NCBI GenBank assembly: GCA_051650305.1
Contig: JBOFIT010000093.1
Span: forward strand, 1-20,026
Direction of reading: 5' to 3'
DNA length: 20,026 bases
Source: JBOFDK01 sp051650305
GTDB taxonomy: Bacteria; Bacillota; Clostridia; Lachnospirales; Cellulosilyticaceae
Of the stretch, positions 1 to 7,352 are shown piece by piece. The notes under the pieces were generated by a model that worked only from the letters and a program-made list of their open reading frames with translations, was not told the DNA's origin and ran no database searches. Made by a program: the position numbers and the translations under genes. Numbering within the stretch: position 1 is the stretch's first letter; each line of letters begins with the position of its first letter.

Positions 1-287
1 AAGCCTACGGCGATGGAGCAGAAGGCACCAAAGAGCATCTGACCCGGTGCACCGATGTTAAAAAGTCCTGTACGGAAGGCGAATGCCACTGAAAGGCCCG
101 TGAGGATGAGCGGCGTAGCAGTAGCGATGGTATTACCAATACGCTCAAGGGTCATGGTACCACCTTGAAACATCCTTAAGAAGCCGATGAAAGGATTGTG
201 GCCGGTGAAGAGCATAAAGAGAGCACCGACTAGAAGTCCCATGAGTATAGCGATAAGGGATACGAAGAGTTTTCTATATTTCGTCAT
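1..287 (-). CDS. ABC importer permease, BMP/nucleoside type (N-terminal part, runs off the left edge)
   Basis: Only the first 95 residues are inside the window. The reading begins MTKYRKLF, with one hydrophobic segment at about residues 8-28 and a second stretch around 58-72. It then has NIGAPGQ at 77-83, typical of permeases of the branched-chain amino acid/sugar/nucleoside superfamily that pair with BMP lipoproteins (NupP/YufP-like in Bacillus). The ATG at 287 follows a GGAGG at 300-296 and lies inside the 3' end of the upstream ATPase gene. The two frames overlap by 14 bases, so translation is probably coupled. By family the protein would form part of the membrane channel of the importer. 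Substrate (purine nucleoside is the usual guess) is inferred from context, not shown by this fragment. Confidence 0.85.
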   Translation of the reverse strand, partial: MTKYRKLFVSLIAILMGLLVGALFMLFTGHNPFIGFLRMFQGGTMTLERIGNTIATATPLILTGLSVAFAFRTGLFNIGAPGQMLFGAFCSIAVG

Positions 288-1812
288 GATTCATACCTCC
301 TGCAATACCAGCCATCATAAGGCCGATTTCATTTTCATTGGTCGAAGCGGTGTCACGGATACCGATAAGTTCGCCACCATTGACAACGGCTATGCGGTCG
401 GTGAGGGATAGGAGTTCATCCAGTTCGAGAGAGACCACAAGAACGGCATTACCTTTGTCACGATGCTCCACGATGCGCTTGTGTATATACTCGATAGAAC
501 CCACATCTAAGCCACGGGTAGGCTGTACAGCAATGAGAAGGTCGGGGTTTAGTTCCATTTCACGGCCAACGATAGCTTTTTGTTGATTCCCACCTGAAAG
601 GGATCGAGAAGGGGACTTACCACCTTCACCTGAACGGACATCGAAGGCTTCGATGATTTTTTCGGAGTAATCATGAATAGCGGCGTTTTGAAGAAGCCCA
701 CACTTGGCAAAAGGTGGCTTGTTATACACTTCGAGAATCATATTTTCTTCAAGGGAGTAGTCAAGGATAAGCCCACGCTTTTGACGATCTTCAGGAATGT
801 GAGCAACGCCTTGCTGGATTTTTTTACGGATAGGCAAGGTAGTGATATCTTTTTCTTTTAAAAAGACTTTACCGGATTCTACTTTACGAAGTCCTGTAAT
901 GGCTTCCACTAGTTCAGTCTGTCCATTACCATCGACACCGGCGAGACCTACGATTTCACCTCTATGAACATCGAGGGAAAAGTTCTTTAAACCCAGCACT
1001 TTCTTATTATTTTGAACATCTAGGTTTTGGATGGATAAGACGCAGTCACCAGGGGTACTAGGAGTCTTAGACACTTTGAAAGAGACATTCCGTCCCACCA
1101 TTTTATGTGCCATATCAGCAGTGGAGGTTTCAGATACTTTGACAGTATCGATGTACTTACCACGGCGAATGATGGTGCATCGGTCTGCCACAGCTTTGAT
1201 TTCTTTAAGTTTATGAGTGATGAGAATGATGGACTTGCCTTCAGCGATAAGATTACGCATGATTTTCATCAGTTCAGTGATTTCTTGCGGTGTGAGAACC
1301 GCAGTAGGCTCATCAAAAATAAGAATGTTGGCATCACGGTAAAGCATTTTCATGATTTCTACCCGTTGCTGCATACCCACAGAGATATCTTCAATTTTTG
1401 CAAAGGGGTCAATATCAAGACCATATTTATCAGAGAGTTCAGCCACACGTTTCGTGGCGAGGGGCATATCGATGACTAAGCCACCCCATTTTTTCGGTTC
1501 AACACCCATAATGATGTTTTGGGTGGTAGTAAAGTTATGGACTAATTTAAAGTGTTGATGCACCATGCCGATCCCTAGAGCAGTGGCTACATTGGGATTG
1601 GTTATATGGACTTCTTCCCCACGAAGCTTAATCATGCCGCTATCAGGCTGGTACATGCCAAAGAGCATACTCATCAGTGTGGACTTACCTGCACCGTTTT
1701 CACCGAGTAAGGCATGGATTTCTCCTTCTTCTAGCTGCAAGGTGATGTTATCGTTGGCCACAATGCCTGGGAAGGTCTTGGTGATGTTTAACATTTCAAT
1801 CACATAAGACAT
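274..1812 (-). CDS. ABC importer ATPase with two nucleotide-binding domains (NupO-like, nucleoside/sugar type)
   Basis: 512 residues, the normal length for double-ABC ATPases of BMP-type and ribose-type importers. Domain 1 has a canonical Walker A GENGAGKST (37-45), a weak signature SVGMQQR (144-150), Walker B ILIFDEPT (163-170) and switch His200. Domain 2 has a non-consensus P-loop GVDGNGQTE (292-300, no Lys), a good signature LSGGNQQ (405-411) and an altered Walker B ending QPTRGLD. This asymmetry is usual in the family, where only one composite site is fully active, so it is not damage. The start is set by AAAGGAGG just upstream of the ATG at 1812. It lies between the binding-protein gene and the permease gene in one leftward operon. 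It would energise uptake at the inner face of the membrane. Confidence 0.93.
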   Translation of the reverse strand: MSYVIEMLNITKTFPGIVANDNITLQLEEGEIHALLGENGAGKSTLMSMLFGMYQPDSGMIKLRGEEVHITNPNVATALGIGMVHQHFKLVHNFTTTQNIIMGVEPKKWGGLVIDMPLATKRVAELSDKYGLDIDPFAKIEDISVGMQQRVEIMKMLYRDANILIFDEPTAVLTPQEITELMKIMRNLIAEGKSIILITHKLKEIKAVADRCTIIRRGKYIDTVKVSETSTADMAHKMVGRNVSFKVSKTPSTPGDCVLSIQNLDVQNNKKVLGLKNFSLDVHRGEIVGLAGVDGNGQTELVEAITGLRKVESGKVFLKEKDITTLPIRKKIQQGVAHIPEDRQKRGLILDYSLEENMILEVYNKPPFAKCGLLQNAAIHDYSEKIIEAFDVRSGEGGKSPSRSLSGGNQQKAIVGREMELNPDLLIAVQPTRGLDVGSIEYIHKRIVEHRDKGNAVLVVSLELDELLSLTDRIAVVNGGELIGIRDTASTNENEIGLMMAGIAGGMNHDEI

Positions 1813-1845
1813 AGAAAACCTCCTTTAAGAGAATAGATATGTATT

Positions 1846-1872
1846 AAAAAAGGCGGAAGTACCGCCTTTTTT
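1846..1872 (-). terminator. Intergenic hairpin with U-tract between binding-protein and ATPase genes
   Basis: Perfect 5-bp GC stem GGCGG/CCGCC (1852-1856 with 1862-1866), loop of 5, flanked by six A on one side and six T on the other, so the stem extends by A-U pairs. Read on the minus strand it sits 8 bases after the lipoprotein stop and ends in a U-run. With no promoter obvious before the ATPase, it probably acts as a partial terminator that keeps binding-protein mRNA in excess over ATPase/permease mRNA. That is a common arrangement in importer operons. Confidence 0.75.
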
Positions 1873-1879
1873 GTAAGGA

Positions 1880-3007
1880 TTATTTAAATAAAGTACCAGC
1901 GTCGTTGTTTGAAAGTACGGTGATTTCACCAGACTTGATTTTTGCTTGGATATCAGACACTGTTTTTTCGTTGTCATCATTTAAGTTAGGATTCTCAGTA
2001 GGGATACCAACGCCATCATTTTGTGAGTCAAACATAAGCTCTTGACCACCAGGGAATTTGCCATCAAGTTCAGCTTGAATCATATCAAAAGCAGAGTTAC
2101 CAAGGCGTTTCATAGCAGATGTGAGGATGACAGAGGCATCATCTTGATTGATGGTCTTATCGTTGTTGCTATCATAGAGACCATCAGCATATTGGTCAAC
2201 GTCTACCCCTACGATCCATACATTTTCACCTTTTGCAGCACGTTCAGTTGCTTCTTTAATAGCACCAGCACCTACACCACCAGCGGCACAGAAAATCGCA
2301 TCTACGCCTTTGTCATACATAGAAGCGGCAAGTTGTGTACCAGCAGCCGTCTCGTAGAAAGTACCTTGGTAGACGACGTTTTCTTCTTTGAGTGTCATCT
2401 TTGTACCAAGATTTTCGTTGGCATAGGTCACACCTTGTTGGAAGCCCCAGTTGAATTTTTGTACAGGGGGAATCTCCATACCACCGATAAAGCCTAGTTC
2501 ACCTTCTTTAAGTTCAAGGGCAGTAGCCACACCAGCTAAGAAGCCAGCTTCATGCTCTGCATAAAAGATTGCCACTGAGTTAGGACCGATTTTGTAAGTG
2601 GTCACATCTTTACCATCTTTATCTTTGGTAATTTCACATGGCTTACCATCGATAAGAACGAATTTTGCATCTGGATATTTTTCTTGTGCCTTAAAGATAG
2701 CGGTTTCGAATTTAAATCCTGGTGTAACGATGAATTTACGACCTGTGTCATAGTGGTTTTGAATTTCTTTTAAGTAGTCAGCTTCTGTCTCACCAGCAGG
2801 CTTTAGATAATGGGTATCTACTTTAAGTTCTTCACCAGCACGAAGGATGCCTTCCCAAGTACCTTGGTTAAAAGACTTATCATCGATTGTACCAGAGTCT
2901 GTAACCATTCCTACTTTAAAATCACTGTTACCTGATTGTGCACAGCCAGCAAGTGAAAAAGTAGCCATGATACCGCATAGTGCTAATGCCATAAATCTTC
3001 TTTTCAT
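1880..3007 (-). CDS. BMP-family substrate-binding lipoprotein of the ABC importer
   Basis: 375 residues from the ATG at 3007. This start is preferred over an in-frame ATG at 3040 because it has GAGGTGA at the right distance and gives a clean lipoprotein signal: MKRR, a hydrophobic core, then the lipobox LAGC with Cys22 as the lipidation site. The mature protein reads as a Bmp/PnrA-like periplasmic-type fold (FKVGMVTDSG, GFKFETAIFKAQEKYPDA, FIGGMEIPPVQKFNWGF, CAAGGVGAGAIKEA). The family binds purine nucleosides or related ligands outside the cell and delivers them to the permease. Unusual: residues 279-290 read DSNNDKTINQDD, spaced like a dockerin/EF-hand calcium loop, in the segment where other family members run VDxDQ directly into TSAMK. 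First gene of the leftward operon. Confidence 0.92.
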   Translation of the reverse strand: MKRRFMALALCGIMATFSLAGCAQSGNSDFKVGMVTDSGTIDDKSFNQGTWEGILRAGEELKVDTHYLKPAGETEADYLKEIQNHYDTGRKFIVTPGFKFETAIFKAQEKYPDAKFVLIDGKPCEITKDKDGKDVTTYKIGPNSVAIFYAEHEAGFLAGVATALELKEGELGFIGGMEIPPVQKFNWGFQQGVTYANENLGTKMTLKEENVVYQGTFYETAAGTQLAASMYDKGVDAIFCAAGGVGAGAIKEATERAAKGENVWIVGVDVDQYADGLYDSNNDKTINQDDASVILTSAMKRLGNSAFDMIQAELDGKFPGGQELMFDSQNDGVGIPTENPNLNDDNEKTVSDIQAKIKSGEITVLSNNDAGTLFK

Positions 3008-3037
3008 AATCTTCACCTCGACAAGTTTTTGTTGTAG

Positions 3038-3060
3038 CATTTAACATAAATTAAATGTTA
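3038..3060. repeat. Small overlapping inverted repeats upstream of the lipoprotein gene
   Basis: TAACAT (3042-3047) and ATGTTA (3055-3060) are perfect inverted copies 7 bases apart, and CATTTAA (3038-3044) and TTAAATG (3051-3057) overlap them. The site lies 31-53 bases before the lipoprotein start codon, where an operator would lie. It is very AT-rich, so chance is a serious alternative. I could not define a convincing minus-strand -10/-35 pair nearby. Confidence 0.25.
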
Positions 3061-3126
3061 CATTATGATACAAGTATATTTTTACAAAGAGAAACTTATA
3101 CCATTTTTTTGAGTTATGGCCACTTA

Positions 3127-3156
3127 TTAACTAACTTGTAGAAAAAAGCATATAAT
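3127..3156 (+). promoter_or_regulatory. Candidate promoter for the 16-Cys protein gene
   Basis: A perfect -10 hexamer TATAAT at 3151-3156 with TTAACT (4 of 6 matches) at 3127-3132, spacer 18. The start codon is 30 bases further on. The overlapping string CATATAAT also resembles the -10 of sporulation sigma factors (sigma-E type), but no matching -35 was seen, so the vegetative reading is preferred. Confidence 0.5.
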
Positions 3157-3186
3157 GAACCAAGATACTAACGAGGAGGAGAAAAG

Positions 3187-3756
3187 ATGAGCTATAAAAG
3201 AATGTATCCACCATGGTATGAGCTAGCGACCCTCTTGTACTACACATTAGGAAGTGATCCTTGTGTCCAAATTATGGAACCTAAATGTGTAGAAGAAAAC
3301 CAATATGAGATGGGAATATGTGTGGCGTATCAACAGCAAGCAGACTATATAAGAGTCATTGTACCCACAGAGTATCGCACGGGAAATACCATTGTATGTA
3401 CCAAAGTTTTTTGTGATGGAAAAGAGATTTATTTTCCTTGCTTACCACAGAAAAATCAAAGGGATGTGGCGAACCTTTTTTGCAATGCTTTGCGTACGAA
3501 TCCGTTGTTTCAAGGGGTACTTTTGGTACCACAATCATTTGTGCCTATTAAGAGTTATATAGAAGTATGTGTGGTGAGAGAATGTATCCCTGCTTGTGGG
3601 GGATGCTATGAAATGAGTGTGGCAGATGCTTTTGCACAGGTACTCAAGTTGTGTTATGGAAGCCTTACTTCCACAGAGGTCATCTTCAAGCACTGTAACT
3701 GTAGGGAATTGAGGGAAGGTTGCTTGTACTGTAGAGGAAATTGGGAATGGGAGTAG
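3187..3756 (+). CDS. Cysteine-rich protein of unknown function (16 Cys in 189 residues)
   Basis: I do not recognise the family. The ATG follows GAGGAGG at good distance. There is no signal peptide and no membrane segment, so it is probably cytoplasmic. Cysteines occur throughout. They cluster at the C-terminal half as CVVRECIPACGGC and again as HCNC, then CLYC, near the end (about residues 170-184). CxxC and CxC spacings like these suggest metal or Fe-S binding, or a disulphide-linked structural protein such as a spore-coat component. This is inference from composition only. The middle, with PTEYRTGNTIVCTKVFCDGKEIYFPC, looks beta-rich. It stands alone between the divergent importer operon and tex; tex starts 63 bases after its stop with its own possible promoter. 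The C-terminus NWEWE is aromatic and acidic. Confidence 0.75.
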   Translation: MSYKRMYPPWYELATLLYYTLGSDPCVQIMEPKCVEENQYEMGICVAYQQQADYIRVIVPTEYRTGNTIVCTKVFCDGKEIYFPCLPQKNQRDVANLFCNALRTNPLFQGVLLVPQSFVPIKSYIEVCVVRECIPACGGCYEMSVADAFAQVLKLCYGSLTSTEVIFKHCNCRELREGCLYCRGNWEWE

Positions 3757-3777
3757 CTGTATTTTCCTAGAAAAATA

Positions 3778-3786
3778 TGGTACTAT
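3778..3786 (+). promoter_or_regulatory. Possible extended -10 promoter for tex
   Basis: TGG followed by TACTAT (TGn plus a 4-of-6 hexamer) 33 bases before the tex start. The surrounding ATATGGTAC string is also found at the rpmE promoter (14868-14876). No good -35 is visible; transcription could also read through from the upstream gene, since no terminator separates them. Confidence 0.3.
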
Positions 3787-3819
3787 AACACTAAAGATAA
3801 AGGGCAAAGGAGAAAAATA

Positions 3820-5967
3820 ATGGATATTGTAAAAATACTACAAGAAGAATTAGCTATCAAAAAAAGCCAAGTAGAAAATACGATCAAATTAATTGAAGAA
3901 GGAAATACCATTCCTTTTATTGCACGTTATAGAAAAGAATTAACAGGGGGACTAAATGACGAGGTGCTCAGAAAGTTTCATGAGCGTTTCATCTACCTTC
4001 AAAATTTAGAAGCTAGAAAAGAGCAGGTTATTCGTTTGATCGATGAGCAAGGAAAGCTCACACAAGACTTACGCATAAGCATCGAAAAAGCTCAGACTGC
4101 TACCGAGGTAGAGGACCTTTATTTACCATACAAGACCAAGAAGCGTACACGTGCAACCATCGCAAAAGAAAAAGGTTTAGAGCCTTTAGCAGATGCAATC
4201 TTAGCACAGACAGAAAAAGAAATAGAAAAGTTTGCAGAAAGTTTTATAGATGAAGAAAAAGGGGTAACGTCTATTAAAGATGCTTTAGATGGGGCATCAG
4301 ATATTTTAGCAGAGTATATCTCAGATCAAGCAAACTTCCGAGGGTATATCAGAAAGCTTACTTTTACAGAAGGTGAAATCATCACAAAAGTAAAAGATAA
4401 AGAAAAAGATGAGAAGCAAGTGTTTGCGATGTACTATGAATACAATGAAAGGTTAAAAGCGATGCCAGGGCACCGTGTGTTAGCCATTAATCGTGGGGAA
4501 AAAGAAAAGATTATCACCACAAAGATTGAAGTACCAACAGAACGTGTGATGATGTATCTAGAAAAGCAACTCATCAAAGAGGGAAGTACGACAAAAGAAC
4601 TGCTTATGGGAACGATAGCAGATAGCTATAAGCGTCTCATCGCACCGGCTATTGAGAGAGACATTCGTAATGAATTAAGTGAAAAAGCAGAAGATGGTGC
4701 TTTAGAAGTATTCAACAAAAACTTATATCAACTTTTAATGGGCGCCCCTATTAAGAACCATACGGTAATGGGGGTTGACCCTGCCTTTAGAACAGGGTGC
4801 AAAATTGCCGTTGTAGATGAGACAGGGAAAAAACTAGACAACACAGTCGTTTATCCGACAGCGCCTCAAAATAAAGTAGAAGAAGCGAAAAAGGTACTGA
4901 AAGCACTTATTGATAAATATGACATCGACCTTCTTTCTATCGGAAATGGTACAGCATCTAGAGAGACAGAAAAAATCGTAGCAGATATGCTTAAGGAAAT
5001 ACCAAAGAAGATTCATTATGTTATCGTTAATGAAGCAGGAGCATCAGTGTATTCAGCATCGAAGCTTGCTACAGAAGAGTTCCCGAATGACGATGTAGGG
5101 GTAAGAAGTGCTGTATCTATCGCCAGACGTCTGCAAGATCCTTTGGCAGAGCTTGTAAAGATCGATCCAAAGTCTATCGGCGTAGGGCAGTATCAGCATG
5201 ATATGAATCAAAAGCGCTTAGAAGAAAGTTTAGGTGGCGTTGTAGAGCAGGCAGTAAATGAAGTTGGGGTGGATATCAATACAGCATCTTCTTCACTTCT
5301 GCAATATGTAGCAGGTATTAAAAAGACTGTGGCAAATAATATCATTAGTTTCCGTGAGGAAAATGGTAAGTTTATAAGCCGTGCGCAGATTAAGAAAGTA
5401 AAAGGCTTAGGACCAAAAGTATTTGAACAATGTGCAGGGTTCCTTCGTGTACCAGAAGCGAAGAATTTCCTGGATAGTACAGCAGTTCACCCAGAGTCTT
5501 ACGACATCGCACTAAAGCTTTTAGAAGCAGTAGGATTCACAAAAGAAGATTTAAAGACAGGGAATTGTAAAGGCATTAGCCAAAAAGTAGGGGATTTAGA
5601 AAAGTTAGCGGCCCAGTTAGAAGTAGGGGTACCAACTTTAGAAGATATCATCAAGGAATTAGAGAAGCCAGGACGTGACCCACGTGAGGATATGCCAAAG
5701 CCAATCCTTCATAGTGATGTCTTAGAAATAGAAGACTTAAAAGAAGGCATGAAACTTAAAGGAACCGTTAGAAATATCGTAGACTTTGGTGCTTTCGTAG
5801 ATATCGGTGTGCATCAAGATGGACTTGTACACTTATCACAATTAAGTGAGCGCTATATTAAGCATCCATTAGAAGTCGTAAAGGTAGGCGATATTGTGGA
5901 TGTGGTAGTACTCGGGGTTAATGCACAGACAAAGAAGATTAGCTTATCGATGAAACAAGCAAAATAA
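3820..5967 (+). CDS. tex: Tex-type RNA/DNA-binding transcription accessory protein
   Basis: 715 residues, the usual length for Tex. The N-terminal helical Tex domain opens with a typical IEEGNTIPFIARYRKELTGG stretch (about 26-45). A YqgF/RNase H-like domain starts around 315 (GVDPAFRTGCKIAVVD). A helix-hairpin-helix pair spans about 493-545 (YVAGIKKTVANNI, then KVKGLGPKVFEQCAGFLR). A C-terminal S1 domain covers about 643-712 (GTVRNIVDFGAFVDIGVHQDGLVH). Tex proteins bind structured nucleic acid and affect transcription and RNA turnover; the precise role varies by species. Start supported by AAAGGAG 8 bases upstream. It ends in a strong hairpin terminator and converges on rubrerythrin. Confidence 0.95.
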   Translation: MDIVKILQEELAIKKSQVENTIKLIEEGNTIPFIARYRKELTGGLNDEVLRKFHERFIYLQNLEARKEQVIRLIDEQGKLTQDLRISIEKAQTATEVEDLYLPYKTKKRTRATIAKEKGLEPLADAILAQTEKEIEKFAESFIDEEKGVTSIKDALDGASDILAEYISDQANFRGYIRKLTFTEGEIITKVKDKEKDEKQVFAMYYEYNERLKAMPGHRVLAINRGEKEKIITTKIEVPTERVMMYLEKQLIKEGSTTKELLMGTIADSYKRLIAPAIERDIRNELSEKAEDGALEVFNKNLYQLLMGAPIKNHTVMGVDPAFRTGCKIAVVDETGKKLDNTVVYPTAPQNKVEEAKKVLKALIDKYDIDLLSIGNGTASRETEKIVADMLKEIPKKIHYVIVNEAGASVYSASKLATEEFPNDDVGVRSAVSIARRLQDPLAELVKIDPKSIGVGQYQHDMNQKRLEESLGGVVEQAVNEVGVDINTASSSLLQYVAGIKKTVANNIISFREENGKFISRAQIKKVKGLGPKVFEQCAGFLRVPEAKNFLDSTAVHPESYDIALKLLEAVGFTKEDLKTGNCKGISQKVGDLEKLAAQLEVGVPTLEDIIKELEKPGRDPREDMPKPILHSDVLEIEDLKEGMKLKGTVRNIVDFGAFVDIGVHQDGLVHLSQLSERYIKHPLEVVKVGDIVDVVVLGVNAQTKKISLSMKQAK

Positions 5968-5972
5968 ACGTG

Positions 5973-6017
5973 AAAAATGGCCTGTTACACATTGGTGTAA
6001 CGGCCATTTTTGTTTTT
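5973..6017. terminator. Strong hairpin terminator after tex, possibly bidirectional
   Basis: Long stem: AAAAATGGCC (5973-5982) pairs with GGCCATTTTT (6002-6011), and GTTACAC (5984-5990) pairs with GTGTAAC (5995-6001), loop ATTG, with one bulged T at 5983. T-runs at 6007-6011 and 6013-6017 serve tex. The five A at the left edge would give a short U-run for transcripts arriving from the rubrerythrin side. Confidence 0.88.
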
Positions 6018-6030
6018 AGGTAGAGTCCAT

Positions 6031-6099
6031 GTAAAAAAGGTCCTTTATTTCAGAAAAGGCAGCTACGTGCAACATTTCTTTCATAAAGGACTTTTTTAC
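6031..6099 (+). repeat. Hairpin repeat element, copy A (about 69 bp)
   Basis: Imperfect palindrome: left arm GTAAAAAAGGTCCTTTAT (6031-6048), right arm ATAAAGGACTTTTTTAC (6083-6099). This gives a 17-bp stem with one extra base in the left arm. Inside, after a 3x3 internal loop, AGAAA (6052-6056) pairs with TTTCT (6075-6079). A second copy in the same orientation lies at 19554-19624. It sits between convergent tex and rubrerythrin genes and could also terminate the rubrerythrin transcript, because the A6 run reads as U6 on the minus strand. No target-site duplication is seen. Best described as an interspersed, structured intergenic element (MITE-like or mobile-terminator-like); its nature is inferred. 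Confidence 0.85.
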
Positions 6100-6162
6100 G
6101 AAGCTATAAGTCAAAATGCGGAACTTGCACCAAGTGTGTGACATCCCATCTAAGAGGGGATA

Positions 6163-6750
6163 TTACTGCCAAGGAGTAGGTACGACTTTGAAGAAACCTT
6201 GTGGGTGAAGGCAGTTTGGACATACTTTAGGTGCAGAGGTACCTTCATGTACATGTCCGCAGTGGATACATTTGAAGTAAACTTGGCTATCCTTAGTAAA
6301 GAGGGTACCATTCTCAACGAGGTTTGCGAAGTGGTTGAAGCGTTGTTCATGTTCTTGTTCGATTTTAGCAATCATATCGAAGTGGTGAGCCACATCCATG
6401 AAGCCTTCCTTACGTGCTGTCTCAGCGAAGGTTGGATAAACGTTGGTGTGTTCATCGTGTTCACCAGCAGCAGCACCTTTTAGGTTGGCTAAAGTATTAC
6501 CAAGTTCTACTGGATACTCACCATTGACAGGTACAGAGGTTGAACCTAGATGCTTTTCTAAAAGTTTAAAGAAGATATGGGCATGAGCCATCTCATTCAT
6601 AGCAGTTTCTTTGAAGATGGCTTCAATTTCGTGGAGACCTTCTTCCATCGCACGGGTTTCGAAGAATTTATAGCGCATATGAGCTTGAGACTCGCCAGCA
6701 AAAGAACGCATAAGGTTAAGGCAAGTTTCGCTTTGTTTAAAATCAGTCAT
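6163..6750 (-). CDS. rbr: Rubrerythrin (diiron peroxidase with C-terminal rubredoxin domain)
   Basis: 195 residues, a standard rubrerythrin length. The ferritin-like four-helix domain has iron-ligand glutamates in GESQAHMRY (E20), NEMAHAH (E53) and the later helices, with E110 and the EQEHEQRF segment around 131-135. The C-terminal rubredoxin domain carries CIHC (C161, C164) and CPNC (C177, C180) as the single-iron site. Rubrerythrins reduce hydrogen peroxide in the cytoplasm of anaerobes using electrons passed through the rubredoxin iron. The start is set by AAAGGAAG before the ATG at 6750. Single-gene unit, divergent from tsaE and convergent with tex; no confident minus-strand promoter could be picked in the AT-rich gap. 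Confidence 0.95.
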   Translation of the reverse strand: MTDFKQSETCLNLMRSFAGESQAHMRYKFFETRAMEEGLHEIEAIFKETAMNEMAHAHIFFKLLEKHLGSTSVPVNGEYPVELGNTLANLKGAAAGEHDEHTNVYPTFAETARKEGFMDVAHHFDMIAKIEQEHEQRFNHFANLVENGTLFTKDSQVYFKCIHCGHVHEGTSAPKVCPNCLHPQGFFKVVPTPWQ

Positions 6751-6862
6751 TACAGAATCTTCCTTTCTATATTCATATGAGGATTAGTATGAGCATAACG
6801 AAGAAAAATATGTATAAAAAGAAGTAGAAGATACATACTCCAAGTAATACAAAGTAAATCAG

Positions 6863-6891
6863 TTGAAACTTTAGAGAGAGCGTATTACAAT
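6863..6891 (+). promoter_or_regulatory. Sigma-A-type promoter for tsaE-tsaB-rimI
   Basis: TTGAAA (6863-6868, 5 of 6) and TACAAT (6886-6891, 5 of 6) separated by exactly 17 bases, with the tsaE start 34 bases downstream. One of the best-formed promoters in the window. Confidence 0.75.
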
Positions 6892-6925
6892 AAGCTATAG
6901 AATACGACAACGAAAGGAACGAAAA

Positions 6926-7342
6926 ATGGAGTTTATTAGTTTATCAGAACAACAAACCTTTGAAAAAGCTTATGACATTGCAAAGCAAGCAGTACCTGGT
7001 GAGATTTATTGTCTCATAGGAGATTTAGGTGTAGGTAAAACCATCTTTTCAAAAGGCTTTGCTAAAGGATTAGGTATAGACGAACATATTACAAGTCCTA
7101 CTTTCACAATCGTGCAAGAATACGAAGGTGATATACCTCTTTATCATTTTGATATGTATCGTATAGAAGATGCAGATGAGTTAGAGATGATCGGTTATGA
7201 AGATTACTTTTATGGACAAGGTGTATGTCTCGTAGAATGGGCAAATAATGTACCAGATGCCATACCAAGTAGTGCCAAGTGGATTTATATAGAAAAAGAC
7301 TTACAGCAAGGCTTTGATTATAGAAAAATAACAATTAAGTAG
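6926..7342 (+). CDS. tsaE: tRNA t6A biosynthesis ATPase TsaE
   Basis: 138 residues, normal for TsaE. The P-loop GDLGVGKT is at 32-39, followed by the family motifs TSPTF (56-60), HFDMYR (74-79) and VEWA with Trp105. TsaE binds the TsaB-TsaD complex and its ATPase activity is needed for cycles of threonylcarbamoyl transfer to A37 of ANN-decoding tRNAs. First gene of a three-gene unit; tsaB begins 10 bases after its stop. The partner genes tsaD and tsaC are not in this window. Confidence 0.95.
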   Translation: MEFISLSEQQTFEKAYDIAKQAVPGEIYCLIGDLGVGKTIFSKGFAKGLGIDEHITSPTFTIVQEYEGDIPLYHFDMYRIEDADELEMIGYEDYFYGQGVCLVEWANNVPDAIPSSAKWIYIEKDLQQGFDYRKITIK

Positions 7343-7352
7343 GAGGAAGAAG

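Noticed and set aside
274..1812. Loss of Lys in the second P-loop of the double-ABC ATPase as a mutation
   Set aside because: Asymmetric, degenerate second nucleotide-binding sites are normal in this importer family.
3008..3040. Longer start for the BMP lipoprotein at 3040
   Set aside because: Would put 11 residues before the MKRR signal peptide; the GAGGTGA lies just before the internal ATG at 3007.
3356..3807. Minus-strand open frames across the 16-Cys gene and other opposite-strand frames
   Set aside because: No ribosome-binding sites, biased composition mirroring the plus-strand gene; treated as shadows of real genes.
6143..6161. Small hairpin ATCCC/GGGAT just after rubrerythrin
   Set aside because: Only 5 bp with a long loop and no U-tract on the minus strand; not a credible terminator.
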